Shown here in pieces: positions 39,947 to 48,274 of a DNA stretch of 64,000 nucleotides (within the stretch, counting starts at the first letter, position 1; each line of letters starts with the position of its first letter). Both the position numbers and the translations under genes were made by a program. This stretch comes from Pseudomonas sp. GM21 (GTDB lineage Bacteria; Pseudomonadota; Gammaproteobacteria; Pseudomonadales; Pseudomonadaceae). The stretch covers positions 39,102 to 103,101 of the forward strand of contig NZ_AKJS01000019.1 of the NCBI RefSeq assembly GCF_000282215.1. Reading direction: 5' to 3'. Under the pieces are notes generated by a model, which saw only the letters and a program-made list of their open reading frames with translations, was not told the origin of the DNA and did not search any database.

Positions 39947-41119
39947 TTATTTCAAGTGGCGGAAGCTTTGAATCGCGGAAACAAGCACTACGGCCCCTGC
40001 GGCTATTGCCAGCCAAAACCCGCTGCGCGCTCCAAATGCATCGATCAGCCACCCCGAACCGGCCGCGCCAATCGCCACCCCGATGCTCAATCCGGTGACC
40101 AGCCAGGTCAGGCCTTCAGTCAACCTGGCCGGTGGCACGATGCGCTCCACCAGGGCCATGGCGACGATCAAGGTCGGCGCAAAAAACAGCCCGGCAACGA
40201 ACACCGCCAACGATAATCCAGGAATATTGCTCGCCAGCAGCAATGGCAGCGTCGTCACCGCCGTCGCCACTCCGCCGTACAAGAACAAGCGCGGCAACGG
40301 CACTTTAGAGCGCAACGCCCCAAACGCCAGCCCGGCCATGCATGAACCCATCGCGTACACCGACAACACAATACTCGCCGCCGCCGGTTGGCCCTGCTGC
40401 TGGGCGAACGCCACGCTGACCACATCGACTACGCCAACGATGATGCCCATGGCGACCATCAACACCATGAGCAACTGAATCTCGCCCGAACGAATAATCG
40501 AGCCTTGATGGTGTTCTTCATGCGGATGAATCGCTGGCTCGGTGTCGCGTTGCAGGACGAACGCTGTGACGCCGATTGCCAGCATCAACAAGGCCGCCAG
40601 CGGCCCGGCCTCGGGGAACGCCACCACGCACAAGCCCACCGACAATGGCGGCCCGACAATAAAGCAGACCTCGTCCAGCACGGACTCCAGCGCATACGCG
40701 GTTTGCAATTCAGGCTCACCGCGATAGACCTCGGTCCAGCGCGCCCGCACCATCGCCGACATGCTCGGCATGCAACCGGCGAGCGCTGCGAACACAAACA
40801 ACGTCCACTGCGGCGCCTGCAAACGGGTGCAGAGCAACACCATCAACAACGCCCCGCCACCGATCAATGCTGACACAGGCAAGATCCGACGCTGCCCAAA
40901 ACGGTCCACCAGCCGCGAGACCTGCGGCGCACAAAACGCCGTGGACAGGGCAAACGTCGCGGCCACCGCACCGGCCAGTCCGTAGCCACCTTGCAGTTGC
41001 GAGAGCATGGTGATCAGGCCGATGCCGGTCATGGAAATCGGCATGCGCGCGATCATCCCGGCCAGCACGAAGGCGCTGCTGCCGGGGGCTTTGAACAGGT
41101 CGCGGTAAGGATTGGCCAT
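39947..41119 (-). CDS. MFS transporter, function unknown, adjacent to pvdG
   Basis: About 390-residue, 12-helix major facilitator protein. Start at ATG 41119 (MANPYRDLFKAPGSSAF); the upstream 37 codons of the open frame run into a REP element and are rejected. The loop between helices 2 and 3 has the MFS motif SRLVDRFGQRRIL. A His/Glu-rich cytoplasmic loop (HPHEEHHQG) lies in the middle, between the two six-helix halves. It ends 86 bases before pvdG on the same strand, so co-expression is possible, but the pvdG PvdS-like box lies between them. It resembles drug/metabolite exporters in general form; a link with pyoverdine or another metabolite is only positional. Confidence 0.8.
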   Translation of the reverse strand: MANPYRDLFKAPGSSAFVLAGMIARMPISMTGIGLITMLSQLQGGYGLAGAVAATFALSTAFCAPQVSRLVDRFGQRRILPVSALIGGGALLMVLLCTRLQAPQWTLFVFAALAGCMPSMSAMVRARWTEVYRGEPELQTAYALESVLDEVCFIVGPPLSVGLCVVAFPEAGPLAALLMLAIGVTAFVLQRDTEPAIHPHEEHHQGSIIRSGEIQLLMVLMVAMGIIVGVVDVVSVAFAQQQGQPAAASIVLSVYAMGSCMAGLAFGALRSKVPLPRLFLYGGVATAVTTLPLLLASNIPGLSLAVFVAGLFFAPTLIVAMALVERIVPPARLTEGLTWLVTGLSIGVAIGAAGSGWLIDAFGARSGFWLAIAAGAVVLVSAIQSFRHLK

Positions 41120-41205
41120 GGTTCGAGGTCTCGACAAGGGTGTGCAAGTTGCCATAAACGCTGGACAAGGGGAAAGCCGCCAATTGTTGGTTGAATGTGA
41201 AGGCC

Positions 41206-41285
41206 CCATCGCGAGCAGGTTCGCTCCCACATTGGATCTATGTCTTACCCTGGATCCCTTGTGCGAGCGAGCCTGCTGGCGATGG
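41206..41285. repeat. Pair of inverted REP elements
   Basis: CCATCGCGAGCAGGTTCGCT and its inverted partner (GAGCGAGCCTGCTGGCGATG) lie in the divergent MFS-GH15 intergenic region; no convincing promoter was recognised there. Confidence 0.85.
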
Positions 41286-41366
41286 AGCGAGAACAGTCAC
41301 CCAATGAACTCCAGGCCACTCAAACCAGTCAGCTAGTTAGGCCCTCAACAAAAGGCGCTAATCTTC

Positions 41367-43205
41367 ATGCCGATCTCCCTCGACCCGCTTCTTGCCGAAC
41401 GACAAAGCGCCATCGATGCCCACGGCATTATCGGCGACATGCGCAGCGCGGCACTGGTCAACGACAAGGGCAGCGTGGATTTTTTCTGCTGGCCGGAATT
41501 CGACAGCCCGTCGATTTTCTGCTCGCTGCTGGATACGCCCGAGGCAGGCATCTTCCAACTTTCCCCGGACCTGCCCGACGCCCGCCGTGAGCAGATTTAC
41601 CTGCCGGACACCAACGTGCTGCAAACCCGCTGGCTGAGTGAACGCGCGGTGGTCGAGGTGACTGACCTGCTGCCCATCGGCGACAGCGAGGACTGTTTGC
41701 CGCTATTGATGCGAAGGGTTCGCGTGGTCAGTGGTGAAGCGACGTTTCATATGCGTTGCGCCGTGCGTCATGACTACGCTCGCGCAAAGACTCGCGCGCA
41801 GATGGATAAAGAAGACGTGACGTTCGTGGCCGCCGATCAGCTGCCGATGCGCCTGTCGTCGGATCAGGTTTTGCGGGTTGATGGCAACGCTGCAATCGCC
41901 GAATTCACCCTCAAACAGGATCAGAGCGCACAATTCCTGCTCGGTGGTCTCGACGACCCGCGCTTCAAGGAGGGTGCCGCTGCCATTTGCCTGCAGCGCA
42001 CCTTGAAGTTCTGGCGCGACTGGATCGGGCAGTCCAACTATCGCGGTCGCTGGCGGGAAATGGTCAACCGCTCGGCCCTCGCCCTGAAGCTGCTGACCTC
42101 ACGCAAACACGGCGCGATTCTCGCCGCCGCCACGTTCGGTCTCCCGGAAACACCGGGCGGCGAACGCAATTGGGATTACCGCTACACGTGGATCCGCGAT
42201 GCCTCGTTCACCGTCTACGCTTTCATGCGCCTGGGATTCGTGCAGGAAGCCAACGATTACATGCGCTGGCTGCGTGGGCGAGTCAGTGACTGCCATGGCA
42301 AATCGATGAAACTCAACATCCTCTACGCCATTGACGGTCGCCAGGAATTGCCGGAAACCGAACTGCCGCATCTGTCCGGCCATGGCGGCGCCACACCGGT
42401 GCGCATCGGCAACGGTGCTTACGATCAGGTCCAGCTCGACATCTTCGGCGAGCTGATGGACGCGATCTACCTGGTCAACAAATATGGTGACGCCATCTCC
42501 CATGAAGGCTGGAAACACACCGTGGAAGTGGTCGATCAAGTGTGCGAAACCTGGCAGCAGAAAGATGTTGGTATCTGGGAAATGCGCAGTGAGCAACACC
42601 ACTTCCTGCATTCACGGCTGATGTGCTGGGTCGCCCTGGACCGCGCCATTCGTCTCGCGTCCAAACGTTCACTCCCCGCCCCGTTCGCCCGTTGGGACCA
42701 GATGCGCCAGGCCATCTACGCCGACATCTGGGACAACTTCTGGAACGAAGAACGCGGCCATTTCGTCCAGCACATCGGTGGCACCGCCCTCGACGGCTCG
42801 ATGCTGTTGATGCCGCTGGTGCGCTTCGTCAGCGCCAAAGACCCGCGCTGGCTCGCCACCCTCCAGGCCATCGAGAAAGCCCTGGTGCGCGACGGCATGG
42901 TCTACCGCTATCGCAACGACGACACCCGGATTGATGGCCTCGACGGCACCGAAGGCGCCTTCGCCGCGTGCTCGTTCTGGTACATCGAATGCCTGGCCCG
43001 GGCCGGTCAGGCGGAAAAGGCTCATCTGGAGTTTGAACAGTTGCTGAGGTATGCCAACCCGCTGGGCCTGTATGCCGAAGAACTGGACAGTCATGCGCGG
43101 CATCTGGGCAATACGCCGCAAGCGCTGACGCATCTGGCGCTGATCAGCGCGGCGTGTTTTCTGGATCGCAAATTGAGTGGGGAGAAGAGCTTCTGGCAGC
43201 CGTGA
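41367..43205 (+). CDS. Glycoside hydrolase family 15 protein (glucoamylase/trehalase-like)
   Basis: 612-residue two-domain enzyme. The N-terminal beta-sandwich (trehalase-like N domain; GIIGDMRSAALVNDKGSVDFFCWPEFDSPS) covers about residues 15-220. The C-terminal (alpha/alpha)6 barrel has the GH15 marks NWDYRYTWIRDASFTVYAF (about 270), VGIWEMRSEQHHFLHSR (about 395, putative general acid Glu) and DGTEGAFAACSFW (about 530, putative base Glu). No signal peptide, so cytoplasmic. Bacterial members act on alpha-glucans, trehalose or related glucosides; the substrate cannot be read from sequence. It stands alone, divergent from the MFS gene, and is followed by REP elements. Confidence 0.88.
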   Translation: MPISLDPLLAERQSAIDAHGIIGDMRSAALVNDKGSVDFFCWPEFDSPSIFCSLLDTPEAGIFQLSPDLPDARREQIYLPDTNVLQTRWLSERAVVEVTDLLPIGDSEDCLPLLMRRVRVVSGEATFHMRCAVRHDYARAKTRAQMDKEDVTFVAADQLPMRLSSDQVLRVDGNAAIAEFTLKQDQSAQFLLGGLDDPRFKEGAAAICLQRTLKFWRDWIGQSNYRGRWREMVNRSALALKLLTSRKHGAILAAATFGLPETPGGERNWDYRYTWIRDASFTVYAFMRLGFVQEANDYMRWLRGRVSDCHGKSMKLNILYAIDGRQELPETELPHLSGHGGATPVRIGNGAYDQVQLDIFGELMDAIYLVNKYGDAISHEGWKHTVEVVDQVCETWQQKDVGIWEMRSEQHHFLHSRLMCWVALDRAIRLASKRSLPAPFARWDQMRQAIYADIWDNFWNEERGHFVQHIGGTALDGSMLLMPLVRFVSAKDPRWLATLQAIEKALVRDGMVYRYRNDDTRIDGLDGTEGAFAACSFWYIECLARAGQAEKAHLEFEQLLRYANPLGLYAEELDSHARHLGNTPQALTHLALISAACFLDRKLSGEKSFWQP

Positions 43206-43226
43206 GACCGTGGTGCCCCCTTCGTC

Positions 43227-43322
43227 GGAACGCCGCCCGGAGCAAGCCCGCTCCCACAGGAGTCTGCGATATCTCGGCAAACGGTGGTCCATTGTGGGAG
43301 CGAGCCTGCTCGCGAAGAGGCC
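43227..43322. repeat. Pair of inverted REP elements
   Basis: CGCCCGGAGCAAGCCCGCTC with CCCACAGG, and the inverted partner GTGGGAGCGAGCCTGCTCGC, lie just after the GH15 gene. The second half-site reads GCGAAGAGG, a common variant. Confidence 0.82.
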
Positions 43323-43637
43323 ATCAGCCACAACACCATGTGCCGACAGAGCCTGTCGGAAATTTCCCGTTTTGCACTGCCGCTTGTAGGACCGAGGCTT
43401 GCCCTCAAAGCACTTAAACACACCCACCGAGACATAACAGCCCCGCTCTGGCGAGACTTGGCGGGCGCTACTGCCCTAAAACCTACAAAAGCCAAACAAC
43501 CATTCCCCCTTCACCCCACCACGGCACATTCCTACGCCCTGAAATACCTTGTTGCCAGTCGTTACATCCCCCCCTAACATCCAACGTCAACGGGTACAGC
43601 GGAGCTGTCCAATAAAACCCGAATTCAAGGAACCAGA
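43323..43637. other. Intergenic stretch without a recognised gene
   Basis: No convincing gene or promoter is seen here. It contains low-similarity REP debris (GTAGGACCGAGGCTTGCCC and GGCGAGACTTGGCGGGCG near 43386-43470) and a C-rich tract (43500-43575). AAGGA just before 43638 is the ribosome site of the next gene. Confidence 0.5.
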
Positions 43638-44027
43638 ATGAACCAGCACATCCACCGCAGCATCGACTCCCCCTTCCGGTCAGGCCTGAACCGCGAGGAA
43701 TTATGGGAAGGCCCGGACAAAGGATTGATCAAATGCTGGGAAATCGGCCGCCAACGCGCCACCCGCTTTCCCGAACTCGCCAAACGAAGCCTTGCCGGGG
43801 AACTGCCGGTGCTCGGTTGGAAAGGGGGTGTCAGTCGCAGCCTGAAAAAACTCGAAAAGTACGGATCGCTCAAATACCTGGCGCAGTGGCAAGGTTTGCG
43901 CGGGGAGGATCTGGATATTGATTTGGGTGCAGAGCGGGCGTTGGCCTGTTCCCGAACCGGCATGGTGGTGACCTTTACGCCGGATCGGTCGAAGTACTTT
44001 AATCAGGTGGCGGAAGTGGAAGTGTAG
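43638..44027 (+). CDS. Hypothetical protein, 129 residues
   Basis: Small soluble basic protein, unrecognised. AAGGA seven bases before the ATG supports the start, and codon use is that of the neighbours. It has a central basic helix (GGVSRSLKKLEKYGSLKYL, about residues 63-81) after a Trp/Arg-rich region (CWEIGRQRATRFPELAKR), and an acidic patch (RGEDLDIDLGAERAL). No signal, membrane helix or metal motif is visible. It ends ten bases from the stop of the convergent hydrolase gene. No function is proposed. Confidence 0.72.
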   Translation: MNQHIHRSIDSPFRSGLNREELWEGPDKGLIKCWEIGRQRATRFPELAKRSLAGELPVLGWKGGVSRSLKKLEKYGSLKYLAQWQGLRGEDLDIDLGAERALACSRTGMVVTFTPDRSKYFNQVAEVEV

Positions 44028-44037
44028 GGGGAACCAC

Positions 44038-45078
44038 TCATGGTCGATTTACTCCGGCAAGGGCCTGATCAAGAAACCTTTTGATCAGGCCACTCATTTT
44101 GATCGGCTGTTCATTGAGCGCGAAGTGCCCGGCATCGAGCATGTGCAACTCGGCATCGGGACGGTCGTTCTTTATGGATTTGGCGCCCTCCTCTGAGAAT
44201 ATAAGATCGTGGACGCCCCAAAGCACCAGTAAAGGCAACTTGGAATCCTTCAAATACGCTTGCCATCGCGGGTACTCGCGGACGTTGTTCTGGTAGTCAT
44301 ACGCGAGCTCCAGCTGTACCGACGCAACCCCCGGCTTTTGCAGAAAAGCGATCTCGTCGGACCACAGGTCAGGATTGAAAGACTCCCGGTTTTTGCGTGC
44401 CCCCACATACCGCGCCACACCGGATGAAGGCGCCGGCATACCATCGAGGATCTTCTGCTCATAAGCAGCGCGGTCCTGCCAGAACGCACGCCGCAGCTTC
44501 CATAAATCACTCAGCCCCGCCTCATGGATCACTGCGTTCTGTACGATCAGTGCCTGAACTCGTTGGGGGTGAGCAAGCGCAAGGTGGAATCCAATCGGAC
44601 CACCATAGTCTTGCATGTAAAGGCTATACCGATTGAGCGCCAACGCCTCGGTAAATGCGGCTATGGTCTTGGCCAGATGCTCAAACGTGTACTGGTAAAG
44701 GTGGCGATCAGGCATCTGCGAATGACCGAACCCTGGATAGTCCGGCGCGATACATCTGTAAGACTTGGCCAACAGTGGCAGCAACGGATCGAACATGCGT
44801 GAAGATGATGGGTAGCCATGCAGCAAGAGCAGGATCGGTGCATCCTTGGGGCCTGCTTCACGATAGAAAATTTCCACACCATCCACCTGGACTGTTCGAT
44901 AGCGAACACTCTGATCGCTCTCGCCGAACAGGTCCTCAGGCGGGAGTTGTCCCTCTCCATTGACGCCGGTTGACCGATTGATTGCCAGTGCAATGGCTGG
45001 AGCCGACGCGGCGACCACGCCTGCCATGGCCAATCCAGACAACACGCTGCGTCTACCCAGGCTGTAATTTCTGCTCAT
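44038..45078 (-). CDS. Tat-exported alpha/beta hydrolase (epoxide hydrolase/haloalkane dehalogenase-like)
   Basis: 346 residues from ATG 45078. The N-terminus MSRNYSLGRRSVLSGLAMAGVVAASAPAIA is a twin-arginine-type signal (GRRSVLSG), so the protein is probably periplasmic. Oxyanion motif LLHGYPSS (about residue 88) and nucleophile-elbow MQDYGGPIGFHLA (about 156), where Asp takes the place of Ser as in epoxide hydrolases and haloalkane dehalogenases. The acid is in LWGVHDLIF and the catalytic His in DAGHFALNEQP. No second halide-binding Trp is evident after the nucleophile (Tyr there), which favours epoxide hydrolase-like over dehalogenase. It is divergent from an AraC-type regulator across a palindrome. 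Confidence 0.82.
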   Translation of the reverse strand: MSRNYSLGRRSVLSGLAMAGVVAASAPAIALAINRSTGVNGEGQLPPEDLFGESDQSVRYRTVQVDGVEIFYREAGPKDAPILLLLHGYPSSSRMFDPLLPLLAKSYRCIAPDYPGFGHSQMPDRHLYQYTFEHLAKTIAAFTEALALNRYSLYMQDYGGPIGFHLALAHPQRVQALIVQNAVIHEAGLSDLWKLRRAFWQDRAAYEQKILDGMPAPSSGVARYVGARKNRESFNPDLWSDEIAFLQKPGVASVQLELAYDYQNNVREYPRWQAYLKDSKLPLLVLWGVHDLIFSEEGAKSIKNDRPDAELHMLDAGHFALNEQPIKMSGLIKRFLDQALAGVNRP

Positions 45079-45140
45079 GAAAACGCTCTTATTGAGGGAA
45101 CGCTTCCATTGTCTGCTTCTGAAGCAGCTCGAAAGAGCCA

Positions 45141-45157
45141 CAAACTTGCCAAGTTTG
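45141..45157. promoter_or_regulatory. Palindromic candidate operator between hydrolase and AraC-type gene
   Basis: CAAACTTG-C-CAAGTTTG is a perfect 8-bp inverted repeat with a one-base spacer; a further half-site CTTGCCAAAC follows at about 45166-45175. It lies 33 bases from the regulator start and 63 from the hydrolase start, well placed for autoregulation and control of both genes. Confidence 0.55.
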
Positions 45158-45189
45158 GATAGGTTCTTGCCAAACGCTTAGAGGTTGAC

Positions 45190-46161
45190 ATGCACGCACA
45201 GAAAATCGCCGTTGTCGCTTTCGATGGAATCAGTCCGTATCACCTGTCCTTACCTTGTCTGGTGTTCGGCAATCATCGCGCGGACCTGGGTGTGCCACCC
45301 TACGAGTTCATGGTCTGTTCAGCCGAGGGCGGCAAACTACGCACCAGTGGCGGCTTTACCATTGAAACGGTGCACGACCTTGGCGTGCTGTCATCGGCGG
45401 ACATCGTGATCGTGCCGTCGTGGCGCAACCCGCACGAGCCCGCGCCAATATCTTTGATAGAAGCGCTGCGAGCCGCACACGCGCGCGGCGCACAGGTGGT
45501 CGGCCTGTGCCTCGGTGTTTTCGTGGTTGCTGAGACAGGTTTGCTGGATGGTCGTCGAGCGACAACTCATTGGTTGTGGACAAGGCTGTTCACGGAGCGG
45601 TTCTCCAACGTGCGGCTTGAAGTTGATAAGTTATATATAGACGAAGGCGATGTTTTGACGTCGGCAGGTAATGCCGCCGGAATGGATTGTTGCTTGCACC
45701 TGTTCCGCAAGCATCATGGAGCAGATGTTGCCAACCGTCTTGCGCGGCGCCTGGTCGTACAACCGCATCGCCCGGGCGGGCAAGCGCAATTTATCGAGCG
45801 TCCGTTGCAACACGATGGAGCAGGTGATCGCATGTCCATCACCCTGGCTTGGGTGCGCGCCAATCTCAATACACCGCACACCATTCGCTCGCTCGCTGAC
45901 CATGCTCGACTTGGCGAACGAACGTTTTCGCGTCGTTTCCAACAACTTACCGGGACGTCGGTAAAACGATGGCTGACGGAAGAACGGTTGTTGCTCGCGC
46001 AATGCCTGCTCGAGTCCAGTAACAAACCTATCAACGATATCGCGCACACCGTGGGCTTTACCGATAGCCTTTCAATGCGTCAACAATTTGCTGCAAAACT
46101 GCATACCACTCCTTCGATGTATCGAAAGGTATTCCGCATGAGTGAGGGCAATCGGGTCTGA
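45190..46161 (+). CDS. AraC-family regulator with N-terminal DJ-1/PfpI-like domain (GlxA/FtrA type)
   Basis: 323 residues. Residues about 5-185 form a class I glutamine-amidotransferase-like/DJ-1 domain (IAVVAFDGISPYHLSLPCLVF, VIVPSWRNP, VVGLCLGVFVVAETGLLDG with the nucleophile-like Cys, RRATTHWLW). Residues about 215-320 hold two AraC helix-turn-helix motifs (TIRSLADHARLGERTFSRRFQQLTG and PINDIAHTVGFTDSLSMRQQF). AGAGGT just before ATG supports the start. It probably controls the divergent hydrolase gene through the palindrome at 45141. Its ligand is unknown. Confidence 0.88.
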   Translation: MHAQKIAVVAFDGISPYHLSLPCLVFGNHRADLGVPPYEFMVCSAEGGKLRTSGGFTIETVHDLGVLSSADIVIVPSWRNPHEPAPISLIEALRAAHARGAQVVGLCLGVFVVAETGLLDGRRATTHWLWTRLFTERFSNVRLEVDKLYIDEGDVLTSAGNAAGMDCCLHLFRKHHGADVANRLARRLVVQPHRPGGQAQFIERPLQHDGAGDRMSITLAWVRANLNTPHTIRSLADHARLGERTFSRRFQQLTGTSVKRWLTEERLLLAQCLLESSNKPINDIAHTVGFTDSLSMRQQFAAKLHTTPSMYRKVFRMSEGNRV

Positions 46162-46306
46162 ATGCAGTGGTCAACTAATTCCGGACCCGACGTTAGTTTT
46201 TTCTCGGCCTGAGTTAGCGCCAGACTACCGTTAAACCGATGGAGCTGAATCCAGTTCTTCTGATGCATCAAAAAAGAGGTTATGTTACAGCCTGTACAAA
46301 TTTCGA

Positions 46307-46768
46307 TTAGTCAGGCTCGGACTTCACCGTTAGTGGAACGGTCGGGGTTCCCGCATAGAACACAATCAGCTCAACCGGTTCATCCCCACTCTCTCCGCGA
46401 TGAAAGGCGCCGACTAACTCAGGCAATACGTCTCCAGGACCGATGACCAATGTCTTTCCGTTGTCCTTGCGGATGACCGTCAGGTGACCGGAGAGAACAT
46501 AGGCGACATTGACTACCGGATGGGTGTGCCACGGTAGCGAGCTATGTGCCGGGATTTTATAGCGCAGGACCGATACTTCCGGCTGGCCTTCTGGATACTT
46601 GCGATATTGAACGCCGTCCCACGACTGCGTTGTTTTCAGTAGCTGCATTACCTCGACTTGAGGCTCGGCCGCCACAGCCGTCGAGGCATGCAAGGCGCCA
46701 GCAAGCAAGGATAACGTAGCCATGAAAACAGTTGTAAAGACTGTTTTTACAGGCGGATGGCTGGACAT
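46307..46768 (-). CDS. Secreted cupin-domain protein
   Basis: 153 residues from ATG 46768, with AAGGAAAC eight bases upstream; the longer frame from 46846 is rejected. Signal peptide TVFMATLSLLAGALHASTAVAA ends near residue 34. The single cupin barrel shows SLPWHTHPVVNVAYVLSGHLTVI (metal-type His residues in WHTHP) and the second motif IGPGDVLPELVGAFHRGES. Such small periplasmic cupins are of unknown activity, often metal-dependent. It sits between two AraC-type regulator genes; no clear partner gene. Confidence 0.82.
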   Translation of the reverse strand: MSSHPPVKTVFTTVFMATLSLLAGALHASTAVAAEPQVEVMQLLKTTQSWDGVQYRKYPEGQPEVSVLRYKIPAHSSLPWHTHPVVNVAYVLSGHLTVIRKDNGKTLVIGPGDVLPELVGAFHRGESGDEPVELIVFYAGTPTVPLTVKSEPD

Positions 46769-47200
46769 AAAATGTTTCCTTAGTTGGACAATAAAGCAGC
46801 TGCGGGGCAGTTTAGTGGTGAGCAATATCAGTAACTTTTTTGACAAGTCATACGATTAAGCTTCACGGTTTTCCATCTCACACCAGTAGTGAGCCAATCT
46901 CTGCCTTCCTCTTTCAATGCCTGACAATCTTATTGGACAAACGGGAGCAGGCAAGCTGAATAGGTGTACGGATGTTTCGACGGACGATCAACTTGCGAAA
47001 ACAACATTCATTTATGTTGTAAATAGTTTTTTCACAAACATATATTTACACACGCTGAAAGACCGTAGCTTTCTAAAAACACCCCAGGTGTAGTGCAATA
47101 CGTCTTGATAATGACATCGCGCATTTCATTGGCCCTTACGAGCGGCGCGTGCCGGCAGGCATCGGTCATAACAATCCCGAGAAATCCCCCGAGATGCTGC
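46769..47200. other. Low-GC intergenic stretch
   Basis: Gap between the cupin start and the stop of the AraC-type inhA regulator. Composition drops clearly below the surroundings around 46975-47090. It contains ACAACAT-TCATTT-ATGTTGT (47001-47020) and, overlapping it, TGTAAAT/ATTTACA arms (about 47017-47049). The open frame at 47093-47365 has no ribosome site and overlaps the regulator gene, so it is not called. No IS or recognisable gene remnant was identified. Confidence 0.5.
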
Positions 47201-48184
47201 TCAAAACGTTACTGGATCTACTGCACCACGGACAGAAAACCGTTCGCGATAAGCCTGCGGTGTCACCCCCATTGCCCGCAAAAAACTGCGCCGCAGCGTC
47301 TCTTCACTGCCAAACCCGCATTGCACCGCCACCCTTTTAATCGGCACGCCGGTATCGCTGAGTAACCGTCGCGCCGTTTCGACCCGAATCAATTCAATCG
47401 CTCGCGCCGGGGTTTGCCCGGTATCGGCGCGATAGTGGCGGACGAAGCTGCGTTCGCTCATGCCCGCCTGCAAGGCCAGGGTGGGGATGCCGAGGTCCTT
47501 GGTCAGATTTTCACTGATCCAGGCATTGAGTTCGTCGAAACGGTCGCCTGCTTTCTGCAAGGACAAGGTCACACTGAACTGAGACTGGCCGCCCGGACGC
47601 TTGAGGAACACCACCAGTTGCTGGGCGACTTCCAGGGCCATGTTGCGGCCAAGGTCTTCTTCGACCATGGCCAAGGCGAGGTCAATGCCAGCCGTGACCC
47701 CCGCCGAGGTCCAGACCGGGCCGTCGTTGATGAAGATCGGATTGGGTTCGACGTGAAGACGTGGATGTTGCTGCGCCAGTTGCTCGCAACGCGTCCAGTG
47801 CGTGACCACACGACGGCCATCGAGCCAACCACTGGCTGCCAGTAAAAATGCCCCGGTGCACACTGATGAAACCCGCCGACAAGCCGCCGCGTGTTCACGC
47901 ACCCATGCCACCAGCGCCTGATCTTCTGAGGCCGCATAAACGCCCCAGCCACCGGCAATGATCACCGTGTCACTGCCGCTCTCTGGCAACGGCTCGGCCA
48001 ACAGCGCTAGGCCCGCCGACGACATCACCGCCCCGCCACCGCTGGCAATCACCGAGGGTGCATAGGGCGCCGGCAGCCCTTTCTGGCGAGCAATGTCGTT
48101 GGCCGAGGCGAACACCTGCAAGGGCCCGGTGACGTCGAGCAGTTGCACATTGGCAAACGCGAGCACGTGAATGGTTTTGGGCAT
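47201..48184 (-). CDS. inhR: GlxA/InhR-type AraC regulator divergent from isonitrile hydratase
   Basis: 327 residues from ATG 48184 (MPKTIHVLAFANVQLLD). N-terminal DJ-1/PfpI-like domain (about 3-180) with SSVCTGAFLLAASGWLDGRRVVTHW. C-terminal AraC DNA-binding domain (about 220-320), motifs GIPTLALQAGMSERSFVRHYRADTG and PIKRVAVQCGFGSEETLRRSF. It is divergent from inhA; in P. putida an AraC-type activator of this kind next to inhA is needed for isonitrile hydratase induction. A palindrome (48208-48223) in the 90-base gap is a likely operator. Gene name by context. Confidence 0.85.
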   Translation of the reverse strand: MPKTIHVLAFANVQLLDVTGPLQVFASANDIARQKGLPAPYAPSVIASGGGAVMSSAGLALLAEPLPESGSDTVIIAGGWGVYAASEDQALVAWVREHAAACRRVSSVCTGAFLLAASGWLDGRRVVTHWTRCEQLAQQHPRLHVEPNPIFINDGPVWTSAGVTAGIDLALAMVEEDLGRNMALEVAQQLVVFLKRPGGQSQFSVTLSLQKAGDRFDELNAWISENLTKDLGIPTLALQAGMSERSFVRHYRADTGQTPARAIELIRVETARRLLSDTGVPIKRVAVQCGFGSEETLRRSFLRAMGVTPQAYRERFSVRGAVDPVTF

Positions 48185-48207
48185 GATTGGCGTAATTCGT
48201 GGGGTGA

Positions 48208-48223
48208 TTGGCGGATACGCCAA
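48208..48223. promoter_or_regulatory. Candidate operator between inhR and inhA
   Basis: TTGGCG-GATA-CGCCAA, a perfect 6-bp inverted repeat with a 4-base spacer; an extra direct half-site GATTGGCG lies at 48185. It is in the divergent promoter region. Confidence 0.5.
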
Positions 48224-48274
48224 ATGCTACGAGCCTAGAGTGAAGACGTCCACCCACTTCAGGAGAAATAAGCC

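Noticed and set aside
46080..46271. Short minus-strand frame at the end of the AraC-type gene, considered as an IS remnant
   Set aside because: No transposase motif, terminal repeat or target duplication could be identified.
47093..47365. Plus-strand frame of 90 codons
   Set aside because: No ribosome site, overlaps the regulator gene on the other strand, Cys/His-rich without pattern.
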